Positions 43,070 through 51,168 of a DNA stretch of 64,000 bases are shown piece after piece. Position numbers and translations under genes: made by a program. The first letter of the stretch is position 1; the number at the start of each line of letters is the position of its first letter. This DNA comes from Vibrio sp. VB16 (GTDB lineage Bacteria > Pseudomonadota > Gammaproteobacteria > Enterobacterales > Vibrionaceae): assembly GCF_015594925.2 (NCBI RefSeq), contig NZ_CP087590.1, forward strand, positions 1,240,001-1,304,000. The letters are read 5' to 3'. The notes beneath the pieces were generated by a model, which did no database searches, was not told the origin of the DNA, and saw nothing but the letters and a program-made list of their open reading frames with translations.

Positions 43070-44317
43070 TTGTTTCGTTCACTTTCTTTCTTTATTGGTC
43101 GTCGTTTTAGTGGTGGTAAGCAACGAAACAAAATGGTCTCCTTTATTTCTGTCTCTTCAACCATTGGTATTGCTGTTGGTGTTGCGGTCATTATTATTGG
43201 TCTTTCCGCAATGAATGGCTTTGAACGAGAGTTAAAGAATCGCGTTCTGTCCGTTGTCGCTCATGGTGAGTTTGAAGGTGTAAAGGGTGAAATCGTAGAA
43301 TGGCGGAAGGTGATGGAACAAGCCAACGCGCATGAGAAAGTGAGTGCGGCGGCACCTTACGTTCGTTTTACCGCTTTGGCCGAACGAGGTCAGAATATTA
43401 AAGCCATTGAGGTTCGTGGTGTCGACCCGAAGTTAGAGTCTGCGGTCTCAAATCTGACGGATTTTATTCCTGCAGACGTATGGGCAGGGTTTCGAGCAGG
43501 CGAGAAACAAGTGGTCTTAGGGAAAGGAATCGCGGATAACCTTGGTTTAAAGAAAGGTGACTCGGTTACCTTGTTGATTCCTGTATTAAATGCATCGATT
43601 AATAAAGTACAAGCCCCAAGACGAGTGAGAGTGAAGGTGGCGGGTCTGTTGACGCTTGGTGGGCAGATTGACCACGCTTTAGCGCTTATTCCACTCAAAG
43701 ATGCGCAAGAATATGCAAGATTAGGTGAGGCGGTAACAGGGGTTTCTATTAGAACGACCGATGTGTTTAATGCGCCATTGTATGTTAGGCAAATCGGCAA
43801 TCAATTAGAAAGCTACGTCTATCTTAAGAGTTGGAAGCAGAAATACGGATATCTCTACAGAGATATCCAGTTAGTACGCACCATTATGTATTTGGTTATG
43901 GTGCTCGTGATAGGCGTTGCCTGCTTTAATATTGTGTCCACCTTGATGATGGCAGTGAAGGAAAGAGCATCAGAGATCGCAATTTTGCGAACAATGGGGG
44001 CATCAGATGGATTGGTTCGCCGAATCTTTGTTTGGCTTGGGGTTTTGTCTGGTGTTTTGGGAAGTATTGTTGGCAGTGTAGTAGGGGTAGTTGCGGCGCT
44101 AAACCTAACCTCTTTGATAAAGGGGCTGGAAACTGTATTAGGTCATCAGTTTCTCTCTGGTGATATCTATTTCGTTGATTTTTTGCCTTCTCAGGTTGAA
44201 AGCATGGACGTATTGATTGTTTCTGGTACCGCTATTATTCTTAGTTTATTGGCAACATGGTACCCCGCGACAAAAGCGAGCCAAATGAACCCAGCAAGAG
44301 TGCTGAGCTCTAAATAG
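43070..44317 (+). CDS. lolE: Lipoprotein-releasing transporter permease LolE (TTG start)
   Basis: The 415-residue partner of LolC starts with FRSLSFFIGRRFSGGKQRNKMVSFISVSSTIGIAVGVAVIIIGLSAMNGFERELKNRVL; a large periplasmic domain (about 50-270) and three C-terminal helices follow. The start is TTG at 43070, four bases after GGAGGTG (43059-43065), which itself overlaps the lolD stop; no ATG occurs for another 21 codons, so TTG is secure. C-terminal PATKASQMNPARVLSSK is the usual family ending. Confidence 0.93.
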   Translation: MFRSLSFFIGRRFSGGKQRNKMVSFISVSSTIGIAVGVAVIIIGLSAMNGFERELKNRVLSVVAHGEFEGVKGEIVEWRKVMEQANAHEKVSAAAPYVRFTALAERGQNIKAIEVRGVDPKLESAVSNLTDFIPADVWAGFRAGEKQVVLGKGIADNLGLKKGDSVTLLIPVLNASINKVQAPRRVRVKVAGLLTLGGQIDHALALIPLKDAQEYARLGEAVTGVSIRTTDVFNAPLYVRQIGNQLESYVYLKSWKQKYGYLYRDIQLVRTIMYLVMVLVIGVACFNIVSTLMMAVKERASEIAILRTMGASDGLVRRIFVWLGVLSGVLGSIVGSVVGVVAALNLTSLIKGLETVLGHQFLSGDIYFVDFLPSQVESMDVLIVSGTAIILSLLATWYPATKASQMNPARVLSSK

Positions 44318-44622
44318 GACCGCTGTAAAATAAAAAATCATGCCTAATCTTTTGTATGAATAACCATCATTTCAATGAAGTCACTCTTAAGAGTGACTTC
44401 ATCTCCCCTGCGTAATTACGTCATCGCCATAAAGAATGGAAACGACACGTCATACGGATATACTTTAGAAAATAACGACGTCATAGACGTCTTTAAACAA
44501 ACCGTCTTGTTTGCTTGAGATGGGCATCTCTATTTTATTTCGGCTAGCATGTGGTTTGCAAAATATAATGACACCTGCGTCGAAAGGTCAACGTTAAGTA
44601 GGGATGTTTTACGTACGAACGG
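44318..44622. other. Convergent region between lolE and the DUF2062 gene
   Basis: These 305 bases lack a gene. A perfect 28-base palindrome lies at 44375-44402 (left half ATGAAGTCACTCTT). A direct pair of GACGTC boxes lies further on, near 44479-44493. A weak hairpin, GAGAT-GGGC-ATCTC, followed by TATTTTATTT (near 44518-44541), might terminate lolE. Confidence 0.55.
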
Positions 44623-45132
44623 TTATCTTGATTTTCTCTGCTGCCAACTTCTAACGACTGAGTATCGCCATAAACCTCGAATACCAAAATACCCTACGGA
44701 TGCGGCTAATAAGCCACAAACCAAGCAACCTAAAAGAAAGGGCGGGCCTATGGTACTCATTTGGTTTATTAGAAAATCCCAAGAAAGTTCGAAGTGGAAC
44801 CCTTGAGAAGGGATATGCAAGATGTGCGCGCCTACCTTATAACAAAAGTAAAACATGATCGGCATAGTGATTGGGTTGCTCACCCAAACTAGAGCGACAG
44901 ATAGCGGTAGGTTGACGCCTAACATGATGGCCATTCCAGCTGACATGATCATCTGGCTTGGTAATGGAACAAAAGCCATAAATAAACCCAAAGCGAATGC
45001 GCCGGATGCAGAACGCCGGTTTAGACACCATAAATTAGGATTATAAAGCACATTGCCAAATATTTTGAGCGCCTTTTGACGCTTAATTAATTCGTGATCT
45101 GGCATAAAGCGCTGTATGAACTTTCTAGGCAT
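44623..45132 (-). CDS. DUF2062-domain membrane protein
   Basis: The 169-residue protein has a family pattern of short cytoplasmic N terminus (MPRKFIQRFMPDHELIKRQKALKIFG), then GAFALGLFMAFVPLPSQMIMSAGMAIMLGVNLPLSVALVWVSNPITMPIMFYFCYKVGAHIL. A third hydrophobic region lies near 125-150. Function unknown. Its start codon is only eight bases from the start of divergent comEC. Convergent with lolE. Confidence 0.85.
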   Translation of the reverse strand: MPRKFIQRFMPDHELIKRQKALKIFGNVLYNPNLWCLNRRSASGAFALGLFMAFVPLPSQMIMSAGMAIMLGVNLPLSVALVWVSNPITMPIMFYFCYKVGAHILHIPSQGFHFELSWDFLINQMSTIGPPFLLGCLVCGLLAASVGYFGIRGLWRYSVVRSWQQRKSR

Positions 45133-45140
45133 TGTGACGA

Positions 45141-47396
45141 ATGACTCTCTATTGCTACTACTGGAATATTATCGTTTTTATCGCGACCACTTTAACTTTT
45201 CCTTATTGGCCATATCCTTTAGCCATTAAAAGTGTCGTCGCTTTTCTTATCATCATTATAGTCAGTTACCAGATGCCTGCCTTTGGTTGGGCAAGAGGCT
45301 TTTTGTTGGCACTAAGTTTGATTTCTCTTCACAGTCATCTATTTCAGGTGAAGGTTGAATCTGTATTTCGCTTTGGAAATGATACTACTATAACGGCTCG
45401 CGTTGACAGCTTTTTTAAGAAAATAACGAGAGGTAATGAATACTTGCTTAGATTAGAGTCAGTTAATGGTGAAAAAATGCCATATTATTTCCAACCAAAG
45501 ATCAAGTTAATTGCACCTGAAGAGGTAGAATTCAATCTAGGCGAACGCTGGGAGCTTGCGGTTAGCGTGAAACCAGTCATTGGTCGGCTTAACGAGGCCG
45601 GATTTGACCAAGAGAAGTATTATATCAGCCAAGGTTGGCATGCCAAGGCAAAATTAACTGATATTCGTTCAGCGAAAATGATGGAACCATCCCATTCCTT
45701 AAGGCTGAGATTCTACCGAATCGTTATACGCCATATAGAAGCGCTACCAAATAAAGCAATATTGTTGGCGTTGAGCTTTGGTGACCGCAATGATATATCC
45801 GCAGAACAATGGCAACAGCTTAAGGCAAGCGGCCTGATTCACCTTGTTGCTATTTCTGGGCTGCATATTGGTATTGCATACTTTATTGGTTGGAAAGTCG
45901 GATTTCTAGTGAGGTTGATTTTTCGGCACTGGTACAGCGCTCCATTGATCATTGCACTGTTATTTTCCGCCATTTATTCATGGCTGGCAGGTTTTAGTGT
46001 CCCGACAGTACGCGCCTTAATTATGTGTTGTATGTTAGGGGTGTTCTCGTATAAAAGGTTGCACTTCAGTTCTTGGCAGATACTTATTTTTACTATGGCT
46101 GGATTGTTGGTATTTGATCCTTTTTCGATACTTTCGGTGAGTTTTGGGCTTACATTTTTCGCTGTTGCTTGCATCTATGTCGTAATAAGTGTCAAGTTTT
46201 CCTCTCAATCTGATTGGTTTAAAGTGCTGATTTTTATGCCTTTAGCGCTGAGTGCGATCATGGTGCCTGTGACAAGTTACTATTTTTCTGGTTTTAGTTT
46301 GTCATCGAGTGTTTATAACTTCTTTTTTGTCCCCTTGTTTAGCTTCGCTATTGTTCCATTGTTGTTTGTGGCACTTTTGACCTCAATTACCATTCCAACG
46401 GTCGCGCCATATGTGTGGAAGATTGTTGATAGATTACTGGACGTGGTTAACTGGAGTATTCCGTTTGCGATGGACAGTTGGGTACATGTCCATCGAATGG
46501 CTTTAGTATCATTGACGGCTTTAGTGGTTTTTATATGCATTCGACCATTAATGAGAAGAGAGCATCAGATCGCGGTCTTCATAACGGTTTTCTTTGTTAT
46601 CCAAAGTATGACGTTTAAGTCAAAAGCGATTTGGGAGGTTTCTGTTCTCGATGTGGGTCATGGTTTAGCGGTTCTGATAGAAAAAGGTAATCGGTATTTT
46701 TTGTATGATACGGGTGCTAAGTGGGAGACGGGTAGTATTGCTGAAATGATTATTGCCCCAGTGTTGAGGCGTCGAGGCGTAACCCGCCTAGATCTGCTGG
46801 CTATCAGTCATTTTGATTCGGATCATGCTGGTGGACGAGAGTATATTGAGAAGCAGTTTTCACCTAAGCAGAAGCTTAGTAGCCAGCATCTCGATGGCTA
46901 TTTACCCTGTATCGATAAAACAGAGATGGAATGGAATGGTTTAACGCTCACGGTGGTTTGGCCTCCTAAAAGAGTTAAAAGAGCCTATAACCCCCATTCT
47001 TGTGTGATTAAGGTGACCGATGGGACAACGAGCGTACTACTCACCGGGGACATAGAAGCGGTAGGGGAGTTACTCTTAGCCCAACAAAAGGAAAGAATAC
47101 GCTCGGATATTTTACTGGTGCCTCACCATGGCAGTAAAACCTCGTCAACCAACTATTTTTTGGATGCAGTTGGAGCAAAAGTTGGATTGGCATCCGTTGC
47201 TAAAGGCAATCAATGGGGCCTACCCGACAATAGAGTGGTGACTCGATATATAGATCGTGGTGCAATTTGGCTGGATACGGGAGAAAGCGGACAGATATCA
47301 ATAGTGTTTTCTCGTGAAGGCTGGAAAATAATGACTAAACGAAGTAGACAATCACTGACTTGGTATAGGCAGATACTGCGTAAGGGGGTAGAATAA
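45141..47396 (+). CDS. comEC: ComEC/Rec2 DNA-uptake channel protein
   Basis: This 751-residue inner-membrane protein has N-terminal helices and the OB-like DUF4131 region (about 65-170). The competence domain has ALSFGDRNDISAEQWQQLKASGLIHLVAISGLHIGIAYFIGW (about 208-250) and further helices to about 490. The C-terminal metallo-beta-lactamase-like domain has VLDVGHGLAVLIE, SHFDSDHAGG, LLTGDIE and LLVPHHGSKTS (about 505-720). It carries single-stranded DNA across the inner membrane in natural transformation; Vibrio species are known to be competent on chitin. No good ribosome site precedes the ATG. Confidence 0.93.
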   Translation: MTLYCYYWNIIVFIATTLTFPYWPYPLAIKSVVAFLIIIIVSYQMPAFGWARGFLLALSLISLHSHLFQVKVESVFRFGNDTTITARVDSFFKKITRGNEYLLRLESVNGEKMPYYFQPKIKLIAPEEVEFNLGERWELAVSVKPVIGRLNEAGFDQEKYYISQGWHAKAKLTDIRSAKMMEPSHSLRLRFYRIVIRHIEALPNKAILLALSFGDRNDISAEQWQQLKASGLIHLVAISGLHIGIAYFIGWKVGFLVRLIFRHWYSAPLIIALLFSAIYSWLAGFSVPTVRALIMCCMLGVFSYKRLHFSSWQILIFTMAGLLVFDPFSILSVSFGLTFFAVACIYVVISVKFSSQSDWFKVLIFMPLALSAIMVPVTSYYFSGFSLSSSVYNFFFVPLFSFAIVPLLFVALLTSITIPTVAPYVWKIVDRLLDVVNWSIPFAMDSWVHVHRMALVSLTALVVFICIRPLMRREHQIAVFITVFFVIQSMTFKSKAIWEVSVLDVGHGLAVLIEKGNRYFLYDTGAKWETGSIAEMIIAPVLRRRGVTRLDLLAISHFDSDHAGGREYIEKQFSPKQKLSSQHLDGYLPCIDKTEMEWNGLTLTVVWPPKRVKRAYNPHSCVIKVTDGTTSVLLTGDIEAVGELLLAQQKERIRSDILLVPHHGSKTSSTNYFLDAVGAKVGLASVAKGNQWGLPDNRVVTRYIDRGAIWLDTGESGQISIVFSREGWKIMTKRSRQSLTWYRQILRKGVE

Positions 47397-47428
47397 GAGG
47401 TTAATTAACTTAAAAATAACGTGTTCCT

Positions 47429-49180
47429 ATGTCTGTTGATACCCATGATGAGACGACACTACAAACGTTTAAGCGTTTGTGGACGTATATTCGAAATTAT
47501 AAGTCTGGTCTTATCGTTGCTGTTTTTGCGTTAGCAATAAACGCCGTCTCTGATACCTATATGATCTCATTGTTAAAGCCTCTCCTTGATGAAGGTTTTG
47601 GTGATGCTGAGTCTGATTTTCTAAAAGTATTGCCGTTTATTATTTTAGGTGTAATGGTTATTCGTGGATCCAGCGGTTTTGTGTCTGATTATTGTATGAG
47701 CTGGGTCTCAGGCAATGTTGTGATGACTATTCGTCGCAAATTGTTTAACCATTTCATGCATATGCCCGTTGCGTTTTTTGATCGTGAGTCTACGGGGGCC
47801 CTTCTATCTCGTATTACCTATGACTCTGAACAAGTATCGGCAGCAACCAGCAAAGCGCTTGTCAGCATTGTCCGCGAAGGTGTCAGTATCATTGGTTTGC
47901 TTTTCCTTATGTTTTGGAACAGCTGGCAGCTTTCTATTGTATTACTGGTTGTCGCTCCAGTTGTTGCGTTGGCGATAGGTGTGGTATCGAAACGTTTTCG
48001 TAAGATATCTAAGAATATGCAGACTGCAATGGGTGTCGTTTCAACCTCTTCCGAACAGATGCTTAAAGGGCATAAGGTAGTACTAAGTTATGGCGGACAA
48101 GCGATAGAAGAACAGCGCTTTGATAAAGTCAGTAATTCTATGCGCCAACAAACCATGAAGCTAGTTGCCGCACAAGCTATGGCGAATCCGATTATTCAGC
48201 TAATTGCTTCTTTTGCTATTGTGGTCGTACTCTACTTAGCGAGCATTGATTCTATTCGCAGTGAACTGACACCTGGTACGTTTGGTGTCGTATTTACTGC
48301 TATGTTTGGCATGATGAGGCCTTTAAAAGCGTTGACCAACGTTACGTCACAGTTTCAACGTGGTATGGCAGCATGTCAGACCCTTTTCGCTTTAATGGAT
48401 CTTGAACCAGAGAAAGATAAAGGCACGCATAGTGTTGATAGAGCGGACGGAAAAATTGCGGTAGAAAACGTAACATTTACCTATCAAAGCAAGGACAAGC
48501 CGGCGCTAAATAAGGTTAGCTTTGATATCCCGGTGGGTAAAACTGTTGCACTAGTTGGACGTTCAGGTTCGGGGAAAAGCACGATCGCAAACCTGTTTAC
48601 GCGTTTTTATGATGTGGACAGCGGTTCAATAAAACTTGATGGGTATGAGATCCAAGATTATACCTTAAAGAACCTACGCTCTCAGTTTGCTCTCGTGTCT
48701 CAAAATGTACACCTGTTCAACGATAGCATTGCAAACAATATTGCCTACGCAGCAGAATCGGAATATAGCCGGGAAGAGATCGTTAAGGCAGCCAAACTCG
48801 CTCACGCTATGGATTTTGTCGAGACAATGAAAGACGGCTTAGATACTGTGATCGGCGAGAATGGTGCTAGTCTGTCTGGAGGACAGAGACAGAGAATCGC
48901 GATTGCAAGAGCGCTTTTACGTGATGCACCGGTGCTGATCTTAGATGAAGCAACATCAGCTTTGGATACAGAATCTGAAAAAGCCATTCAGGCGGCATTA
49001 GATGAGCTGCAAAAGGACAAAACGGTACTGGTGATTGCGCATCGATTATCCACCATTGAGGGCGCAGACCAGATTCTTGTCGTTGATGAAGGGGAGATCA
49101 TAGAGCGTGGGTCACATGCTGAATTAATAGCGCGAGATGGTGCCTATGCACAACTTCATCGTATACAGTTTGGCGAATAG
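47429..49180 (+). CDS. msbA: Lipid A/LPS flippase MsbA
   Basis: This 583-residue half-size ABC exporter has six helices within residues 1 to about 310 (SGLIVAVFALAINAVSDTYMISLLKPLLDEGFG, MTIRRKLFNHFMHMPVAFFDRESTGALLSRITYD). The ATPase domain has Walker A VGRSGSGKSTIANLF (about 375), signature LSGGQRQRIAIARALL (about 482) and Walker B VLILDEATSALD. It flips core-lipid A across the inner membrane. lpxK follows after five bases, the widespread msbA-lpxK pair. Confidence 0.96.
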   Translation: MSVDTHDETTLQTFKRLWTYIRNYKSGLIVAVFALAINAVSDTYMISLLKPLLDEGFGDAESDFLKVLPFIILGVMVIRGSSGFVSDYCMSWVSGNVVMTIRRKLFNHFMHMPVAFFDRESTGALLSRITYDSEQVSAATSKALVSIVREGVSIIGLLFLMFWNSWQLSIVLLVVAPVVALAIGVVSKRFRKISKNMQTAMGVVSTSSEQMLKGHKVVLSYGGQAIEEQRFDKVSNSMRQQTMKLVAAQAMANPIIQLIASFAIVVVLYLASIDSIRSELTPGTFGVVFTAMFGMMRPLKALTNVTSQFQRGMAACQTLFALMDLEPEKDKGTHSVDRADGKIAVENVTFTYQSKDKPALNKVSFDIPVGKTVALVGRSGSGKSTIANLFTRFYDVDSGSIKLDGYEIQDYTLKNLRSQFALVSQNVHLFNDSIANNIAYAAESEYSREEIVKAAKLAHAMDFVETMKDGLDTVIGENGASLSGGQRQRIAIARALLRDAPVLILDEATSALDTESEKAIQAALDELQKDKTVLVIAHRLSTIEGADQILVVDEGEIIERGSHAELIARDGAYAQLHRIQFGE

Positions 49181-49185
49181 CCTTC

Positions 49186-50193
49186 ATGATTGAAAAGATA
49201 TGGTTTGAGAATCATTTTTTAGGCTTGCTTTTGTGGCCCTTCCTATGGCCACTAAGTAAGATCTTTAAATGGGTTGCAAGCTCCCGTAGAGACCGTTTTC
49301 TTCAGAATAATGCTCAAAGCTATCGGGCGCCATTACCCGTTGTAGTGGTTGGCAATATTACCGCGGGTGGTAATGGTAAAACGCCGGTTGTAATCTGGTT
49401 GGTGGAAAAGCTACAAGAATTAGGGTTAAAGCCTGCTGTAGTTTCTCGCGGGTATGGAGGCAAAACCAGTCAATATCCACTTATTGTCAATGAGAAAACA
49501 TCGACCAAAGAAAGTGGTGATGAACCAAAGCTGATATTTAAACGCACAGGTGCTCCCGTCGTTGTCGACCCTGTACGTTCAAACGCTGTGAAGGCTCTGC
49601 TTAATAGCGATGTCGACATCATCATTACCGACGATGGTTTACAACATTACGCATTGGCTCGTGATATTGAATTTGTCGTTATTGATGGCCAACGTCGTTT
49701 TGGTAATGAGTCATTTATACCACTTGGCCCCTTACGTGAAGGGCTTGATAGATTAAATAATGTGGATTTTATAGTGAACAATGGTGGGATGACTCGCGAA
49801 GGTGAAATCGCCATGACGCTCTATCCGGGTTTTGCTAAAAATTTGGTAACAGGTGAAGAAAAAATGGTAAGCGAGCTAGATAGATTGGTTGCATTTGCTG
49901 CTATTGGCAATCCTAATCGTTTTTTCAAAACACTCGATTCGCTTGGCGCCGACATTGTGAAAACACAGGGTTTTACTGACCATCAAGATTTTAAGCAGTC
50001 TGAGTTGTTTGAACTGCAACAACTTGGCTTGAATATGATTATGACCGAAAAAGACGCAGTTAAGTGTTCTTCGTATGCGAAAGAGAATTGGTGGTACCTA
50101 CCAGTAACCGCGAGTTTCTCTCAGCAAGAAGAAAAGCAAATACTAGACAAAATATTGAATGTTAGGAATGAGTATGGATCACCGTCTGCTTGA
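49186..50193 (+). CDS. lpxK: Tetraacyldisaccharide 4'-kinase LpxK
   Basis: The 335-residue membrane-associated kinase has a hydrophobic N terminus (FLGLLLWPFLWPLSKIFKWVASSRR), P-loop VVGNITAGGNGKTPVVIWLVEKL, VVSRGYGGK, and DIIITDDGLQHYALARDIEFVVIDGQRRFGN, the family signature. It phosphorylates the 4' position of the lipid A precursor. Its 3' end overlaps the Trm112-like gene by 20 bases. Confidence 0.96.
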   Translation: MIEKIWFENHFLGLLLWPFLWPLSKIFKWVASSRRDRFLQNNAQSYRAPLPVVVVGNITAGGNGKTPVVIWLVEKLQELGLKPAVVSRGYGGKTSQYPLIVNEKTSTKESGDEPKLIFKRTGAPVVVDPVRSNAVKALLNSDVDIIITDDGLQHYALARDIEFVVIDGQRRFGNESFIPLGPLREGLDRLNNVDFIVNNGGMTREGEIAMTLYPGFAKNLVTGEEKMVSELDRLVAFAAIGNPNRFFKTLDSLGADIVKTQGFTDHQDFKQSELFELQQLGLNMIMTEKDAVKCSSYAKENWWYLPVTASFSQQEEKQILDKILNVRNEYGSPSA

Positions 50194-50353
50194 GATTGTT
50201 GCTTGCCCAGTGTGCAAAGGTAAGCTGTTTTATGATGCTGAAAATCAAGAATTAATTTGCAAATTTGATCGTTTGGCTTATCCAATAAAAGAAGGTATTC
50301 CAGTTTTATTGGAACCAGAAGCGCGCACAATGGAAGTAGAAGAGGGTAGATAA
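50174..50353 (+). CDS. Trm112-family (YcaR-like) small protein
   Basis: The 59-residue protein MDHRLLEIVACPVCKGKLFYDAENQELIC has the CPxCKG motif; the second zinc-ligand pair is reduced to one cysteine, as in bacterial YcaR. Function unsettled. The ATG at 50174 lies six bases after AGGA; upstream ATG and TTG codons are too close to it. It overlaps kdsB by one base (TAATG), and the lpxK-ycaR-kdsB order is the enterobacterial one. Confidence 0.9.
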   Translation: MDHRLLEIVACPVCKGKLFYDAENQELICKFDRLAYPIKEGIPVLLEPEARTMEVEEGR

Positions 50354-51108
50354 TGTCATTTACTGTTGTTATTCCGGCTCGGTATCAATCAAGTCGTTTA
50401 CCCGGTAAACCGCTCGCCGATATTGGTGGTAAACCGATGATCCAATGGGTTTATGAACAGTCACTAAAGTCTGGAGCAGAACAGGTTATTATTGCTACGG
50501 ATGATGAACGTGTCGAGGCCAAAGCGAGAGAGTTTGGTGCTCAAGTGTGCATGACCTCTCCTAATCATGAATCGGGTACAGAGCGTCTAGCAGAAGTTGT
50601 CGATAAGATGGGGATAAATAAAAATCAAATTATCGTTAATGTTCAAGGTGACGAGCCACTGATTCCGCCAAGTATTATTAGACAAGTTGCAGAAAATCTC
50701 GCTAAAAATAGCGTTGCTCCTATGGCAACGTTAGCGGTTGAAATTGCTGACGAAGATGAAGTATTTAATTCTAATGCAGTAAAAGTGGTGAGAGACGACA
50801 AGGGATTTGCGCTCTATTTTAGCCGAGCGTCCATTCCTTGGGATAGGGATAATTTTGCTAAAGATCCTAAAGCCATCAAACAGTCATTACTAAGACATAT
50901 TGGCATCTACGCTTACCGAGCTGGGTTTATTGATACCTATATAAACTGGCAACCTAGTGTGCTAGAAAAAATTGAAAGTTTAGAGCAGCTTCGAGTACTT
51001 TGGTACGGTGAAAAAATTCACGTAGATGTGGCAATCGAATCTCCACCGGCTGGTGTGGATACACCAGAAGATTTACAAAAGGTGCGGGATATCGTTGCTA
51101 AGATGTAG
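50353..51108 (+). CDS. kdsB: CMP-KDO synthetase (3-deoxy-manno-octulosonate cytidylyltransferase)
   Basis: The 251-residue cytoplasmic enzyme has SFTVVIPARYQSSRLPGKPLADIGGKPMIQWVYEQ (CTP-binding loop), NVQGDEPLIPP, YFSRASIPWDRD and IGIYAYRAGF. It activates KDO with CTP before transfer to lipid A. It is last of the lipid A operon msbA-lpxK-(Trm112-like)-kdsB, with translational overlap at its start. Confidence 0.96.
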   Translation: MSFTVVIPARYQSSRLPGKPLADIGGKPMIQWVYEQSLKSGAEQVIIATDDERVEAKAREFGAQVCMTSPNHESGTERLAEVVDKMGINKNQIIVNVQGDEPLIPPSIIRQVAENLAKNSVAPMATLAVEIADEDEVFNSNAVKVVRDDKGFALYFSRASIPWDRDNFAKDPKAIKQSLLRHIGIYAYRAGFIDTYINWQPSVLEKIESLEQLRVLWYGEKIHVDVAIESPPAGVDTPEDLQKVRDIVAKM

Positions 51109-51111
51109 TTA

Positions 51112-51151
51112 TTAACACCCGATAGTTTTAGAAAAAGCCATCGGGTATTAA
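51112..51151. terminator. Terminator-like hairpin between kdsB and spoVR
   Basis: ACCCGAT (51117-51123) pairs with ATCGGGT (51140-51146) across a 16-base A/T-rich loop; adjoining TTAA and TTAA can extend it. It lies in the 60-base gap of two convergent genes. The T-tract is interrupted, so strength is uncertain. Confidence 0.5.
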
Positions 51152-51168
51152 TATTCTATTTTACTCTG

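Noticed and set aside
44549..44806. Small plus-strand frame next to the DUF2062 gene
   Set aside because: Two thirds is antisense to the DUF2062 gene; no ribosome site or domain pattern.
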